From Nocardia beijingensis NBRC 16342 (GTDB lineage Bacteria > Actinomycetota > Actinomycetes > Mycobacteriales > Mycobacteriaceae), in contig NZ_BDBC01000031.1 in NCBI RefSeq assembly GCF_001612785.1, positions 124,001-188,000 of the forward strand: DNA of 64,000 nt, read 5' to 3'. Shown here in pieces: positions 7,173 through 15,389 of the stretch (position 1 is the first letter of the stretch; the number at the start of each line of letters is the position of its first letter). The notes below the pieces were generated by a model. That model saw only the letters and a program-made list of their open reading frames with translations. It did no database searches and was not told where the DNA came from. A program made the translations under genes and the position numbers.

Positions 7173-8507
7173 ATGCTCGAAGTCGACGATATACAGCACA
7201 TCGTGCTGACCCGCGTCCCCGCGCTGACCGGTCGCTACGAATTCCTCTCGTTCGCCGGTGGCGACGGTGCGCGGGCGTGGCTGTCGGCCATGGCGGATCA
7301 TGTCGCTTCGGCGGCACAGGCGCAGCGCGGCATCGGCACCGACCGCCGATGGGTGACACTCGCGTTCACCTGGGCCGGGCTGCGCGCCCTCGGCGTGTCC
7401 GAGCAGTCGCTGGCGACGTTTCCCGAGGAGTTCCGACAGGGCATGGCGGCACGGGCGGACATCCTCGGTGACCTCGGGCTGAATCACCCCGACCACTGGG
7501 TCGGTGGATTGGCCGGTGACGAGCTGCACGCGATCGCCATCCTGTTCGCCCATGACGATGCCGAACGTGTTCGCTGTATTCGAGCGCACGACGAACTCCT
7601 CACCCGATGCGCGGGAGTGACGGTGCTCTCGTCGCTGGATGTGGCGGCCGTGCCGCCGTTGGACTACGCACACGACCATTTCGGCTACCGCGACCGGTTG
7701 TCGCAACCGGTGATCGAAGGCTCCGGTGAACAGCCGACGCCGGGCACGGGCGCCCCGCTCCGAGCCGGGGAATTCATCCTCGGATATCCCGACGAGGCCG
7801 GTCCTCCGGCCGGATTGCCGCAACCGGAGCGGTTGTCGCGCAACGGCAGCTACATGGCCTACCGGCGCCTGGAGGAACACGTCGGGCGATTTCGCGATTT
7901 CCTGGCCGAGCACAGCGACACGCCCGAGGAGCAAGAGTTGCTGGCCGCGAAACTGATGGGTCGCTGGCGAAGCGGCGCCCCGTTGGTGCTCGCCCCCGAG
8001 AAGGACGACCCCGAACTCGGGGCCGATATGCAGCGCAACAACGATTTCAACTACAAAGAGATGGACCCCTATGGTTACGCGGCGCCACTGGGTTCACACA
8101 TCCGCAGGTTGAATCCGCGCGACACCGCGGTGAACATGCAACGGCGGCGCTTGATCCGCCGTGGCGCAACCTACGGACCGCACCTGCCCGAAGGCGTTCC
8201 TGATGACGGCGCCGAACGTGGCATCGCGGCCTTCGTTTTGTGTGCGAGCTTGGTGCGTCAATTCGAGTTCGCCCAGAACGTATGGATCAACGACAAAACC
8301 TTCCACGAACTCGGCAACGAGCGCGACCCGATCATCGGCAATCAAGACGGAACTCTGGAATACAAGATCCCTGAGCGCCCGATTCGCAGGACCATCAAGG
8401 GATTACCGGCGTTCACCACTCTCAGGGGTGGCGCGTACTTCTTCCTGCCCGGTCTTCGCGCACTGCGTTACCTCTGCACCCGAACCGACGACGAGGTGGC
8501 CCCATGA
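7173..8507 (+). CDS. DyP-type heme peroxidase
   Basis: 444 residues with the DyP family plan of two ferredoxin-like domains. The proximal heme-ligand region GSHIRRLNPRD is present (His309), as is the C-terminal LRGGAYFFLPGLRALRYL segment. The family GXXDG motif appears as GYRDR followed by LSQP (171-175): the catalytic Asp174 is kept, but the last Gly is Arg175. Members oxidise dyes, phenols or porphyrins with H2O2. No Tat signal and no encapsulin gene are seen nearby, so it is probably cytoplasmic. ATG 7173 follows an AGCGAGG site. The stop overlaps the next start by 4 bp. Confidence 0.93.
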   Translation: MLEVDDIQHIVLTRVPALTGRYEFLSFAGGDGARAWLSAMADHVASAAQAQRGIGTDRRWVTLAFTWAGLRALGVSEQSLATFPEEFRQGMAARADILGDLGLNHPDHWVGGLAGDELHAIAILFAHDDAERVRCIRAHDELLTRCAGVTVLSSLDVAAVPPLDYAHDHFGYRDRLSQPVIEGSGEQPTPGTGAPLRAGEFILGYPDEAGPPAGLPQPERLSRNGSYMAYRRLEEHVGRFRDFLAEHSDTPEEQELLAAKLMGRWRSGAPLVLAPEKDDPELGADMQRNNDFNYKEMDPYGYAAPLGSHIRRLNPRDTAVNMQRRRLIRRGATYGPHLPEGVPDDGAERGIAAFVLCASLVRQFEFAQNVWINDKTFHELGNERDPIIGNQDGTLEYKIPERPIRRTIKGLPAFTTLRGGAYFFLPGLRALRYLCTRTDDEVAP

Positions 8508-9520
8508 GCACCAGCACCACGGCGCGCACCTACAACCAGTCGCAAGTGCCACGCCCCCACACGTCCGGCAATCGCCGCTTGAGCATCTACTGGACCTGGA
8601 GCTATCCGTGGGAAGCCCAGCGCAATCCCGCGGAGCTGGACAACCGCTTCTCCACCATGACCGAAGTGCGCCAGGCCACCTGGCCCGCCTACGAGACACC
8701 CGAATACGACACGGCGCACTTCCTGCAAGGTATCGCAGGAACGCTGGAACTGTTCCACCGTGGAACGCTCACCTTTCAGCAGATCGCCGCGGAGGCCACC
8801 GGCCATCCCGTCGCGGTCTACCAGCGCATCGATCAAGCCGGGTTCGAGCTTCCCATCGACGAACGCGTCCTCGGCGACACCGACACTCTGATGATCTTCG
8901 GCCTCGACCACGTACTCGGCCAGGCAGCAGCCTCACCGGACGAGATCGCCGCCATCGACGAGTGGCTACAGCGCGAAGACACCTGTCTGCTCCTGGCGCC
9001 CCACCACGACGTCGGCTGCACCGACGACCTCAGGCAACGCCAAGTCGAACACGACCACCACCGCGACCCGCTGGTGCCACGCCAGCAACGCTTCAGCGCC
9101 TATACCCGCTCACTGATGAAAGCCCTCGACGTTCCGGTGCACAACAGGTACGGACTGCGTCCCGCCGTCGTGGAGGACACGAAATCCATCGCCCCGCTGA
9201 CCACCTTCCGCGACCTCGATGCCCTGCATCTGCTCGACGACGTCACCACATTGAACTTCCATCCCCACCTCCCGCACTATCACCTCACCGCACCCACGAG
9301 CGAGTCCGTGCGGTTGCTCGCCCGTCAGCCCATCGACCTCGAACGGCCCCATCCGTTCACCGCCGAGGGCAACACCGAATTCAACGCTCTCATCTGGTTG
9401 CCGCCCACCGAACGGCGCGCCGGCGACATCATCGTCGTCGACTCGACGAATTTCACCACGTTGTTCGGAGGAACCGAGAGCCTGGTCAACTTCTGGCGCA
9501 ACATCGCACTCATGAAATGA
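8504..9520 (+). CDS. Uncharacterised DyP-operon protein
   Basis: 338 residues, translationally coupled to the peroxidase by an ATGA overlap. I do not recognise a named family. Visible traits: a TLMIFGLDHVLGQAAASPDE segment followed by EWLQREDTCLLLAPHHDVG (about 126-165), which resembles the early strands of a class I amidotransferase/ThuA-like Rossmann unit; unusual histidine clusters (HHDVG, EHDHHRD, HPHLPHYH); and a C-terminal GDIIVVDSTNFTTLF strand. Histidine clusters could bind metal or heme. The tight coupling argues that it serves the peroxidase reaction, for example substrate delivery or cofactor handling; that is inference. Confidence 0.8.
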   Translation: MSTSTTARTYNQSQVPRPHTSGNRRLSIYWTWSYPWEAQRNPAELDNRFSTMTEVRQATWPAYETPEYDTAHFLQGIAGTLELFHRGTLTFQQIAAEATGHPVAVYQRIDQAGFELPIDERVLGDTDTLMIFGLDHVLGQAAASPDEIAAIDEWLQREDTCLLLAPHHDVGCTDDLRQRQVEHDHHRDPLVPRQQRFSAYTRSLMKALDVPVHNRYGLRPAVVEDTKSIAPLTTFRDLDALHLLDDVTTLNFHPHLPHYHLTAPTSESVRLLARQPIDLERPHPFTAEGNTEFNALIWLPPTERRAGDIIVVDSTNFTTLFGGTESLVNFWRNIALMK

Positions 9521-9574
9521 CACCGCAGCACACCCGCATCCGCCAACAGAACCGATCAGAAGAGGTGAACGGCA

Positions 9575-9979
9575 ATGTCAGCAACCGATGACCATTCCGT
9601 CAAGCAGGCAGTCGCCGCCACGACGTCGATCGGCGCCGCGGTTCTTTTGCTCGCGGCCGGCATCCTATCGATCTTCCAGGGCATCTCCGCCCTCTCCAAG
9701 GACGACATTCTCGTGTCCGGGCCCAACTACACCTATGAGTTCAGTGCCACCACTTGGGGCTGGATCCATCTCGTTCTCGGGATCTTGATAGTGATCGCGG
9801 CGGTCGGGCTGATCGCCGGAGCCATGTGGGCGAGGGTGATCGCGGTGTTTCTCGCCGCGCTGTCGATCCTGGCCAACTTCCTCTGGCTGCCGTACTACCC
9901 GTGGTGGTCGACCGTCGTGATCGCCTTGGACGTCGTCGTGATCTGGGCGGTGACGACCTGGCGGCCCGGCCGGATCTGA
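9575..9979 (+). CDS. DUF7144-type membrane protein
   Basis: 134 residues with four predicted membrane helices (about 18-38, 63-82, 86-105 and 108-126). The motif order FQGISALSKDDILV, then YEFSATTWGWIHLVLGIL, then PYYPWWSTVVIALDVVVIWA is the signature of a widespread actinobacterial family of small four-helix proteins named DUF7144. Function unknown. It lies 54 bp after the DyP operon with its own AGAGG ribosome site and may be its last gene. It ends 8 bp from the convergent gene at 9988. Confidence 0.85.
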   Translation: MSATDDHSVKQAVAATTSIGAAVLLLAAGILSIFQGISALSKDDILVSGPNYTYEFSATTWGWIHLVLGILIVIAAVGLIAGAMWARVIAVFLAALSILANFLWLPYYPWWSTVVIALDVVVIWAVTTWRPGRI

Positions 9980-9987
9980 CCTGAGAG

Positions 9988-11394
9988 TCATCCGGCGGCT
10001 CGCCCTCGAGCTGCGGCATCGTCGTCCGTTTCGAGTTCTCCCTGCTGCCGGATGCGGGCAGGGCGAATCAACAGTTCCAGCGCGAGCAGCGCCAGTAGTG
10101 CGCCGAGGACGATCCACACCACCACCAGCCCGGTCGGGTAACGCCAGAAGACCAGCAAGAGCGCGGCGATGCCGAGGATCGCCCAACGCAGCGCCGCGCG
10201 GGCTCGGAAAGCCCACTTCTCCACGGGATTCGGCGGACGTGATCGCCGCAGCCGCTGCACCCCGTCCATGCCTCGGCCGAATCCGCGGCGCACCGCGGCG
10301 GCCGAGGCCGAGTTCCCGGCCAGGTATGCGCCCAGTGCGATCGCCAGTCCGAGCACGGCGACCCCGCGCAACGCGGTCCGCAGCGGAACGAGAACCGTGT
10401 CGATGATCGCGGTGGCTGCCCCCGGGGACAGGACGTCGGCCGGGATGTCGTCCAGATACAGTGCGCGTGCCACGATCAACGCGATGGCCAGGATCAACAT
10501 GCCTGCCGCCAGCGCGAGCCCGACGAAGACCAAGGCGAGCCTGCGACGACCGGGAGGCGCCGCGGCGATCGCGGCCACGGCGGCCGCGATCGTCACCCAC
10601 GGCAGCACTGCCGCGGCTTTGTCGAGATTGTCGACCGCGCGCTGCGCCCGGACCAGTTCGGGAGATCGGAACAATACGAATTGTTTGTCCACCGCGGGGA
10701 TCTTCTCGGCGAAGGTGAAACCGCGGTCGAGCAGCCGGGCTTTGACGTTCTCGATCACCGTGCGCAGCGAGAGAGTGACCGTGCCGTTCTCGTCGACGTT
10801 CACCGACTCGGGGCCGACGTGCCCGGTGGCCACCGCCACCAAGGTGGTGTGCGCGGCGCGGTTGGCTTGCAGCCACAGGTCTTCGAATTGATCGCTGCGC
10901 ACGAAGGACAGCACGGTGTCGTGGACGAAGTCGCGGGCCTGCTGCGTGATCACCGGTGCGAGCCCCTCGACCGCCCGGTCCACCCGCGGCCGGTTCGCGG
11001 TCGCAGGCACCGCGTCGGTCAGCGCGGCCAGCGCATCCGCGGTCAGGCCCTCGATGTCGACGCGGGCGAAGATCTCGTCGGTGATCGTGTCGGCGACTTC
11101 GGTCTGCAGTACCGGATCCGAGCCCAGCGGCGCCACCGTGCTCAGGTACCGGTTGGTGTCGAGTATCTCCCCGCGCACGAACCGCGACACCACCGTGGTG
11201 ATCGCCAGAACAGCGACCAGCACCGTCAAGATCGCCACCGCGGTCCAGCGCCACCCATGCCGCGGCGAGCGGCGAGCCCGGCCAGGCCCTTTCCCCCGCA
11301 GGTTCGCCACCTCGGCACGCAGCCGCTCCAACTCGGCGCGTTCGTCGACGGTCAACTTGCCGCCGGGCGTGTCGTCTCGCGCATCCGCAGCCAT
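9988..11394 (-). CDS. Large multi-helix membrane protein of unknown function
   Basis: 468 residues. A charged N-terminus with a short coiled coil (ERAELERLRAEVANLRGK, about 17-34) precedes a first membrane helix (about 51-70). A long extracytoplasmic part of some 190 residues follows, then two helices near 265-283 and 288-310, one around 340-360, and two close to the C-terminus (about 400-440). Actinomycetes have many such proteins, often annotated only as integral membrane proteins. The ATG at 11394 has no neighbour in operon arrangement. No catalytic motif is visible and I assign no function. Confidence 0.8.
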   Translation of the reverse strand: MAADARDDTPGGKLTVDERAELERLRAEVANLRGKGPGRARRSPRHGWRWTAVAILTVLVAVLAITTVVSRFVRGEILDTNRYLSTVAPLGSDPVLQTEVADTITDEIFARVDIEGLTADALAALTDAVPATANRPRVDRAVEGLAPVITQQARDFVHDTVLSFVRSDQFEDLWLQANRAAHTTLVAVATGHVGPESVNVDENGTVTLSLRTVIENVKARLLDRGFTFAEKIPAVDKQFVLFRSPELVRAQRAVDNLDKAAAVLPWVTIAAAVAAIAAAPPGRRRLALVFVGLALAAGMLILAIALIVARALYLDDIPADVLSPGAATAIIDTVLVPLRTALRGVAVLGLAIALGAYLAGNSASAAAVRRGFGRGMDGVQRLRRSRPPNPVEKWAFRARAALRWAILGIAALLLVFWRYPTGLVVVWIVLGALLALLALELLIRPARIRQQGELETDDDAAARGRAAG

Positions 11395-12067
11395 CGGTAC
11401 CCCTTACTCCAAGAACGGACACGGGCGGTTGGCCGATGTCACCGAACCGACGGTCTCGGTGGCCTGCACGCCTGATCTCCGTCGGTGACCTCCACCGCGG
11501 CAACCGTCATCGCGCGGTGGGTTGGCGGCGCCGCCCCGTCTCGGGCGAGGGCGGCGCCGCCCGTCTCGGCGGAGCGATCCGCCGAGGGCATGGTGGGCTG
11601 AGCGTTACCTTCGGCTATACCCTTTCGAGGCAAGATATTCGCGTATAAGAAAATGCGCTGATACACGCCGGAGCGGATTCCGTCAGGGCGTCCGCGTCCA
11701 GTCGAAAAACAGCGACCTGGGGACGATCAGAGGCGTACGCTGAGACCGACAGTAGCACCACCGAGCCGATGATTCCGGGGTTCTCCTCGAACGGCGACAA
11801 TTGATTCGATGCAATTCAGAGCCGGGTTCTGCAAGAGAGTCGGATCGATGCGACTCCCTTTCTCGTGTCAGAAAGAGGGCGATGGTGGCCGAAAACTCCC
11901 ATCGATTATCTCGTGATCGAATTCCCCGCCGACGGCCCCCCGGACGGGTCGGCCTTGCCCACCTCGGTCTCGAAAGCTCCTTACACGCCACTGTCCGCCT
12001 GTCGAGGGGCGGTGGGTCTCCCAGCAATGGCGCGGGGACTCACCGCTCCGGCCACGGAAGACCGAGT
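11395..12067. other. Large non-coding gap with AT-rich core and GC tandem repeat
   Basis: About 670 bp between two minus-strand genes. 11524-11574 is an imperfect tandem duplication (see repeat). 11615-11890 is AT-rich for this genome and contains several TATA-like hexamers (for instance around 11616 and 11643). I find no ORF with the codon bias of the neighbours and no transposase remnant. Confidence 0.5.
11524..11574. repeat. Imperfect 25-26 bp tandem duplication
   Basis: Two adjacent units both begin with the self-complementary 12-mer GGCGGCGCCGCC (11524-11535 and 11550-11561) and continue with nearly the same CCGTCTCGG stretch, differing by one deleted C and a swapped GC. Each unit can fold on itself. 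Confidence 0.7.
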
Positions 12068-13783
12068 TCAGCCGTCTCCGCCGATGCCGGCGAGTGTGGT
12101 TCGCAGGCGGTCGGTGTCCGTCGCGGTCCATCCGGGCGGCGAGAGGATCGCGCTCCAGGCGTCGGCGATATCGACGACGTAGGTGTGTCCATGTCCGTCG
12201 GGGACGTTGGTCGACACCGCCATGTCGGCCGCGACCTGGAAAAACGTCACGAACGGGTACCACCGGGTGCTGTCGAGCACATCGTCGCCACGTTCCTCCC
12301 GAAGCCAATCCGGCTTGTTCAACAGCAGTTTCGGTGACCACCAGACGATCGGATCGGAGGCGTGCTGCAGATAGACCATCCGTGGCCGTCCCCATGGGGC
12401 ATCGGGGCGTGCCAGATCCTGGGGCGCCCGTGCGCCGAAGCGGACAGTCCGGCCGTCCTCATAGATGGGCAACCGCTCCGGTGAGCCCGGATCCCGGTTC
12501 GTTGTGACGTCGGTCCATATCCGGTTGGCGTTGGGCGGTCCGGTGAACAGCACGCCGTCGGTGCGCATCTCGACGTCGTCGACGCCACCGAAAGCGCTTT
12601 CGCCTCCGAAAGAGCCAAGGCTCTCCCCCATCACGACGAGTTTCGGGCGAGACTCCGGCGGCAGCTTCTTCCACTTGTCGTACACCGCCCCGAATTGCGC
12701 CTCTCCGGCCTGGCGGGCCCGTTCCTTGTCCACCAGGAAGGACAGCCAACTCGGCAGATAGGAATATTGAAGTCCCACGATCGCGGTGTCACCGCTGTAC
12801 ATGTATTCCAGCGAAGAAGCCAGACTTTCGTTGATCCAACCGGTACCGGTGGTGATCGCCACGGCGACCACGGCACGGTCGAACCCGCCGGCACGTTCGA
12901 GTTCGTCAGCTGCCAGTTCGGCATTCTCCCGAATGGAGTCCCCGCCGCTGGCCAGCCCCGCGTAGGCACGGATCGGTTCCACCGCGGGGCGACCACCGTG
13001 AAACGCGGACAGCTCCTCGACCGTCGGGCCGCGCGAGATGAACGCACGACCTTGACGTCCCAGGGAATCCCAGGAAACCAGTGAGCCGGGACCACCCGAA
13101 CGCAGCGGCGAGACCGGCGGGGCATCCCCCGCCTTGGTTTCCTGATTGAGGGACGCGAACGAATCATTGAGCGCGGACATGATCACGCGCACCGCTGCCC
13201 CGTTGACGATCGTCACCAGAAGCGCCACCGCGAGCACGCCGATGACGGTCGCCGAGAACCGCCGCGGCACCGCTCGACCGACTTTGCGCTCGACCCAGCG
13301 CACCGCGTGTAACAGCACCCGTGCGAGCGCGACCAACCCGACGTACAGCATGGCCGCCAACACCACTATGAGGACATAGCCCCACCAGGGGAAGTGGGCG
13401 GCGTTCATGAGTTCTCGCAGCTGCGATTGCCAGTTGCCGAACCACACGAGCATCGCCGCGGTTCCGAGCGACGCGATCACCACGGCCGCCCGTCGTACGA
13501 CTGTCTTCACCGGGGGCGGCGGCTCCCGCTGGACCAGGTAGCGAACGAATTTCGACGCAAGAAACCCTAGGCAATAGCCGATTGCCGCCGATATGCCGGT
13601 AACCAGTCCTTGGAAGAATGGCCCGCGCGGCAGAAGGGTGGGAGTCAAGGAGAGCCACGCGAACAGCACCGCGACAACCAGCCCGCCGAACGCGTATCGG
13701 TCTGGCAGCCAGCGACGACGCTCGTTCGAGCGAACTGAACCGGATTGACGGCCAGCTGCACCGTCGGCCACCTCGGTCGGCAC
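12068..13783 (-). CDS. Membrane-anchored alpha/beta hydrolase (Abhydrolase_9 type)
   Basis: 571 residues. The N-terminal third carries about five membrane helices (around 33-50, 57-75, 95-112, 128-150 and 175-193). A LLPRGPFFQG loop follows the first helix, which is typical of this family. The C-terminal domain has the nucleophile elbow GESLGSFGG (about 380-388) and LQHASDPIVWW plus DGHGHTY, giving aspartate and histidine candidates. This matches the PF10081/PF15420 pair of mycobacterial proteins, whose substrate is unknown. GTG 13783 is preceded 6 bp upstream by TAGGCT, suggesting a leaderless mRNA. Confidence 0.88.
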   Translation of the reverse strand: MPTEVADGAAGRQSGSVRSNERRRWLPDRYAFGGLVVAVLFAWLSLTPTLLPRGPFFQGLVTGISAAIGYCLGFLASKFVRYLVQREPPPPVKTVVRRAAVVIASLGTAAMLVWFGNWQSQLRELMNAAHFPWWGYVLIVVLAAMLYVGLVALARVLLHAVRWVERKVGRAVPRRFSATVIGVLAVALLVTIVNGAAVRVIMSALNDSFASLNQETKAGDAPPVSPLRSGGPGSLVSWDSLGRQGRAFISRGPTVEELSAFHGGRPAVEPIRAYAGLASGGDSIRENAELAADELERAGGFDRAVVAVAITTGTGWINESLASSLEYMYSGDTAIVGLQYSYLPSWLSFLVDKERARQAGEAQFGAVYDKWKKLPPESRPKLVVMGESLGSFGGESAFGGVDDVEMRTDGVLFTGPPNANRIWTDVTTNRDPGSPERLPIYEDGRTVRFGARAPQDLARPDAPWGRPRMVYLQHASDPIVWWSPKLLLNKPDWLREERGDDVLDSTRWYPFVTFFQVAADMAVSTNVPDGHGHTYVVDIADAWSAILSPPGWTATDTDRLRTTLAGIGGDG

Positions 13784-13789
13784 ACGACA

Positions 13790-13795
13790 AGCCTA
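13790..13795 (-). promoter_or_regulatory. -10 element of a leaderless promoter (membrane hydrolase)
   Basis: On the minus strand TAGGCT is followed after 6 bp (tgtcgt) by the GTG start at 13783, with no Shine-Dalgarno between them. Confidence 0.4.
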
Positions 13796-13999
13796 GCCGC
13801 AGTGTCGGTATTGCTGGGCAGTTGCGAGCGTAGAAAATCGCGTCGCCTCCGTTGCACGAAGCTACGGTGTCGGCGCCGTTCGGCGGACCAGGCGTCCGGC
13901 GTCGCGTCCTTGGCCCTGCCCCGCGACCGATACCTGCGACCGCATATCCCGGCTCCGTGTTTCGCCGTCCCGAACCGTCGGTCCCGCGGCTCGACGGCA

Positions 14000-15376
14000 T
14001 TACGCGGTCGCGGAAGCGTGCCGGGGCAGCAGCGCCCCGGCGACGAATCCCACCGCTCCGATCGCGGCCAAGACGATCATGGCGGCGGCGTAGGCGTGGC
14101 TCGTGAGCCCGGCTACGAGAATGGTTCCCGCGATGGCGGTGCCGAGCGAGGAGCCGAGATTGGACACGCTGCGCGACAGTCCGGAGATCTCGCCCTGCTG
14201 GTCCTCGCCGAAACTGGACTGGACGACATTGACCGCCGGGGTCAGCATGACGCCGAGTCCGAGCCCGATCAGCAGTAGTCCTGGGGCGAACGCCCAAGGG
14301 TTCACGAGCGACCCGGCCAGCGCGAGCAGGACGCCGATGCCCGCGATGGTCACGAGGAATCCCGCCATGATGAGGGTGCGCTGGGCGCGCCGTCGCGCCA
14401 GCCGGGCGGCGGCCAATGACGACACCAGCAATCCCAGGGTGGCCGCCGTGAAGATCACACCGGTCTGAATCGCGTTGTAGCCCCGCACGACCTGCAGGTA
14501 CGCCGCCACGACGAAGGATGTTCCCATCAACAGCAGCCACTGGATGTGTTCGGTGATCAAGCCGAGATTGGAGGTGCGGTTGTGGAACAAGCTGGTCGAG
14601 ATGAGTGGCTCGCGTCCGGATCGCTCCCTGGCACGGATATGGAGGTAGAACCACCCCAGCACCACCAGGCCGAGCAGGAGCAGGACGAACATGACCCAGC
14701 CGTTGTCGTCGGCCGCCAGGATGCCGGCGACGAGCAGGATCAGACCGGCCGCCGACAGAACCGCGCCACCGATGTCGAAGTCCCGGGTCGGGTCCGGCGG
14801 CAACGGGTCGGCGATGCGCCGGCCGAGCAGCACGATCAGCGCGACCACCAACGCTTGGAACGCGAACGCGGCTCGCCAGCCGAACGCTGAGGTGATGACT
14901 CCGCCGAGCAAGGGCCCCGCCGCCGCACCGATGCCACCCAGCGCCATGATCGCGCCGAACGCTCGCGCTCGCGAAGTCGTTTCGGTGAACAACAGAGTGG
15001 TGAGGATATAGACGGGCGGGATCAGCATCGCGGTGCCGATACCCTCCAGAATCGAGTTGCCCAGGATCAGCACACCCAGTCCGGGAGCGAGCGCACTCAG
15101 CACGGCACCGACGCCGTAGATCATCAGGCCCAGCTCGAAACAGCGTTTACGGCCGTAGCGGTCGGTGAGCTTGCCGCCCGGAATCATCAGCGCCGCCATG
15201 ACGAGCAGGAAGATCGTGATGACGATCTGCACGCCCTGCGCGGTGGTGTTCAAGTCGGCGCTGATGTCGTTGATCATCACGTTCATGTTCGAACCGGCGA
15301 AGCTGCAGATGAACTGCGCGAGCGCCAGCGGAACGAGCGCACCGCGGGGCGGGCTGACCACAGCGGGACCGGACAT
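14000..15376 (-). CDS. MFS transporter, DHA2 (drug:H+ antiporter) family
   Basis: 458 residues with many hydrophobic segments, probably 14 helices. The loop GGKLTDRYGRKR (about 61-72) is the major-facilitator signature between helices 2 and 3. ILEGIGTAMLIPPVYIL and GIGAAAGPLLGGVI (antiporter motif C) identify the EmrB/QacA-like DHA2 branch. It likely exports small amphipathic compounds. ATG 15376 starts MSGPAVV, 13 bp after the stop of the GH15 gene, so the two are probably one transcript. The substrate is unknown; co-transcription with a glycoside hydrolase is unusual for an exporter. Confidence 0.92.
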   Translation of the reverse strand: MSGPAVVSPPRGALVPLALAQFICSFAGSNMNVMINDISADLNTTAQGVQIVITIFLLVMAALMIPGGKLTDRYGRKRCFELGLMIYGVGAVLSALAPGLGVLILGNSILEGIGTAMLIPPVYILTTLLFTETTSRARAFGAIMALGGIGAAAGPLLGGVITSAFGWRAAFAFQALVVALIVLLGRRIADPLPPDPTRDFDIGGAVLSAAGLILLVAGILAADDNGWVMFVLLLLGLVVLGWFYLHIRARERSGREPLISTSLFHNRTSNLGLITEHIQWLLLMGTSFVVAAYLQVVRGYNAIQTGVIFTAATLGLLVSSLAAARLARRRAQRTLIMAGFLVTIAGIGVLLALAGSLVNPWAFAPGLLLIGLGLGVMLTPAVNVVQSSFGEDQQGEISGLSRSVSNLGSSLGTAIAGTILVAGLTSHAYAAAMIVLAAIGAVGFVAGALLPRHASATA

Positions 15377-15389
15377 CCGCCTGTTCGGC

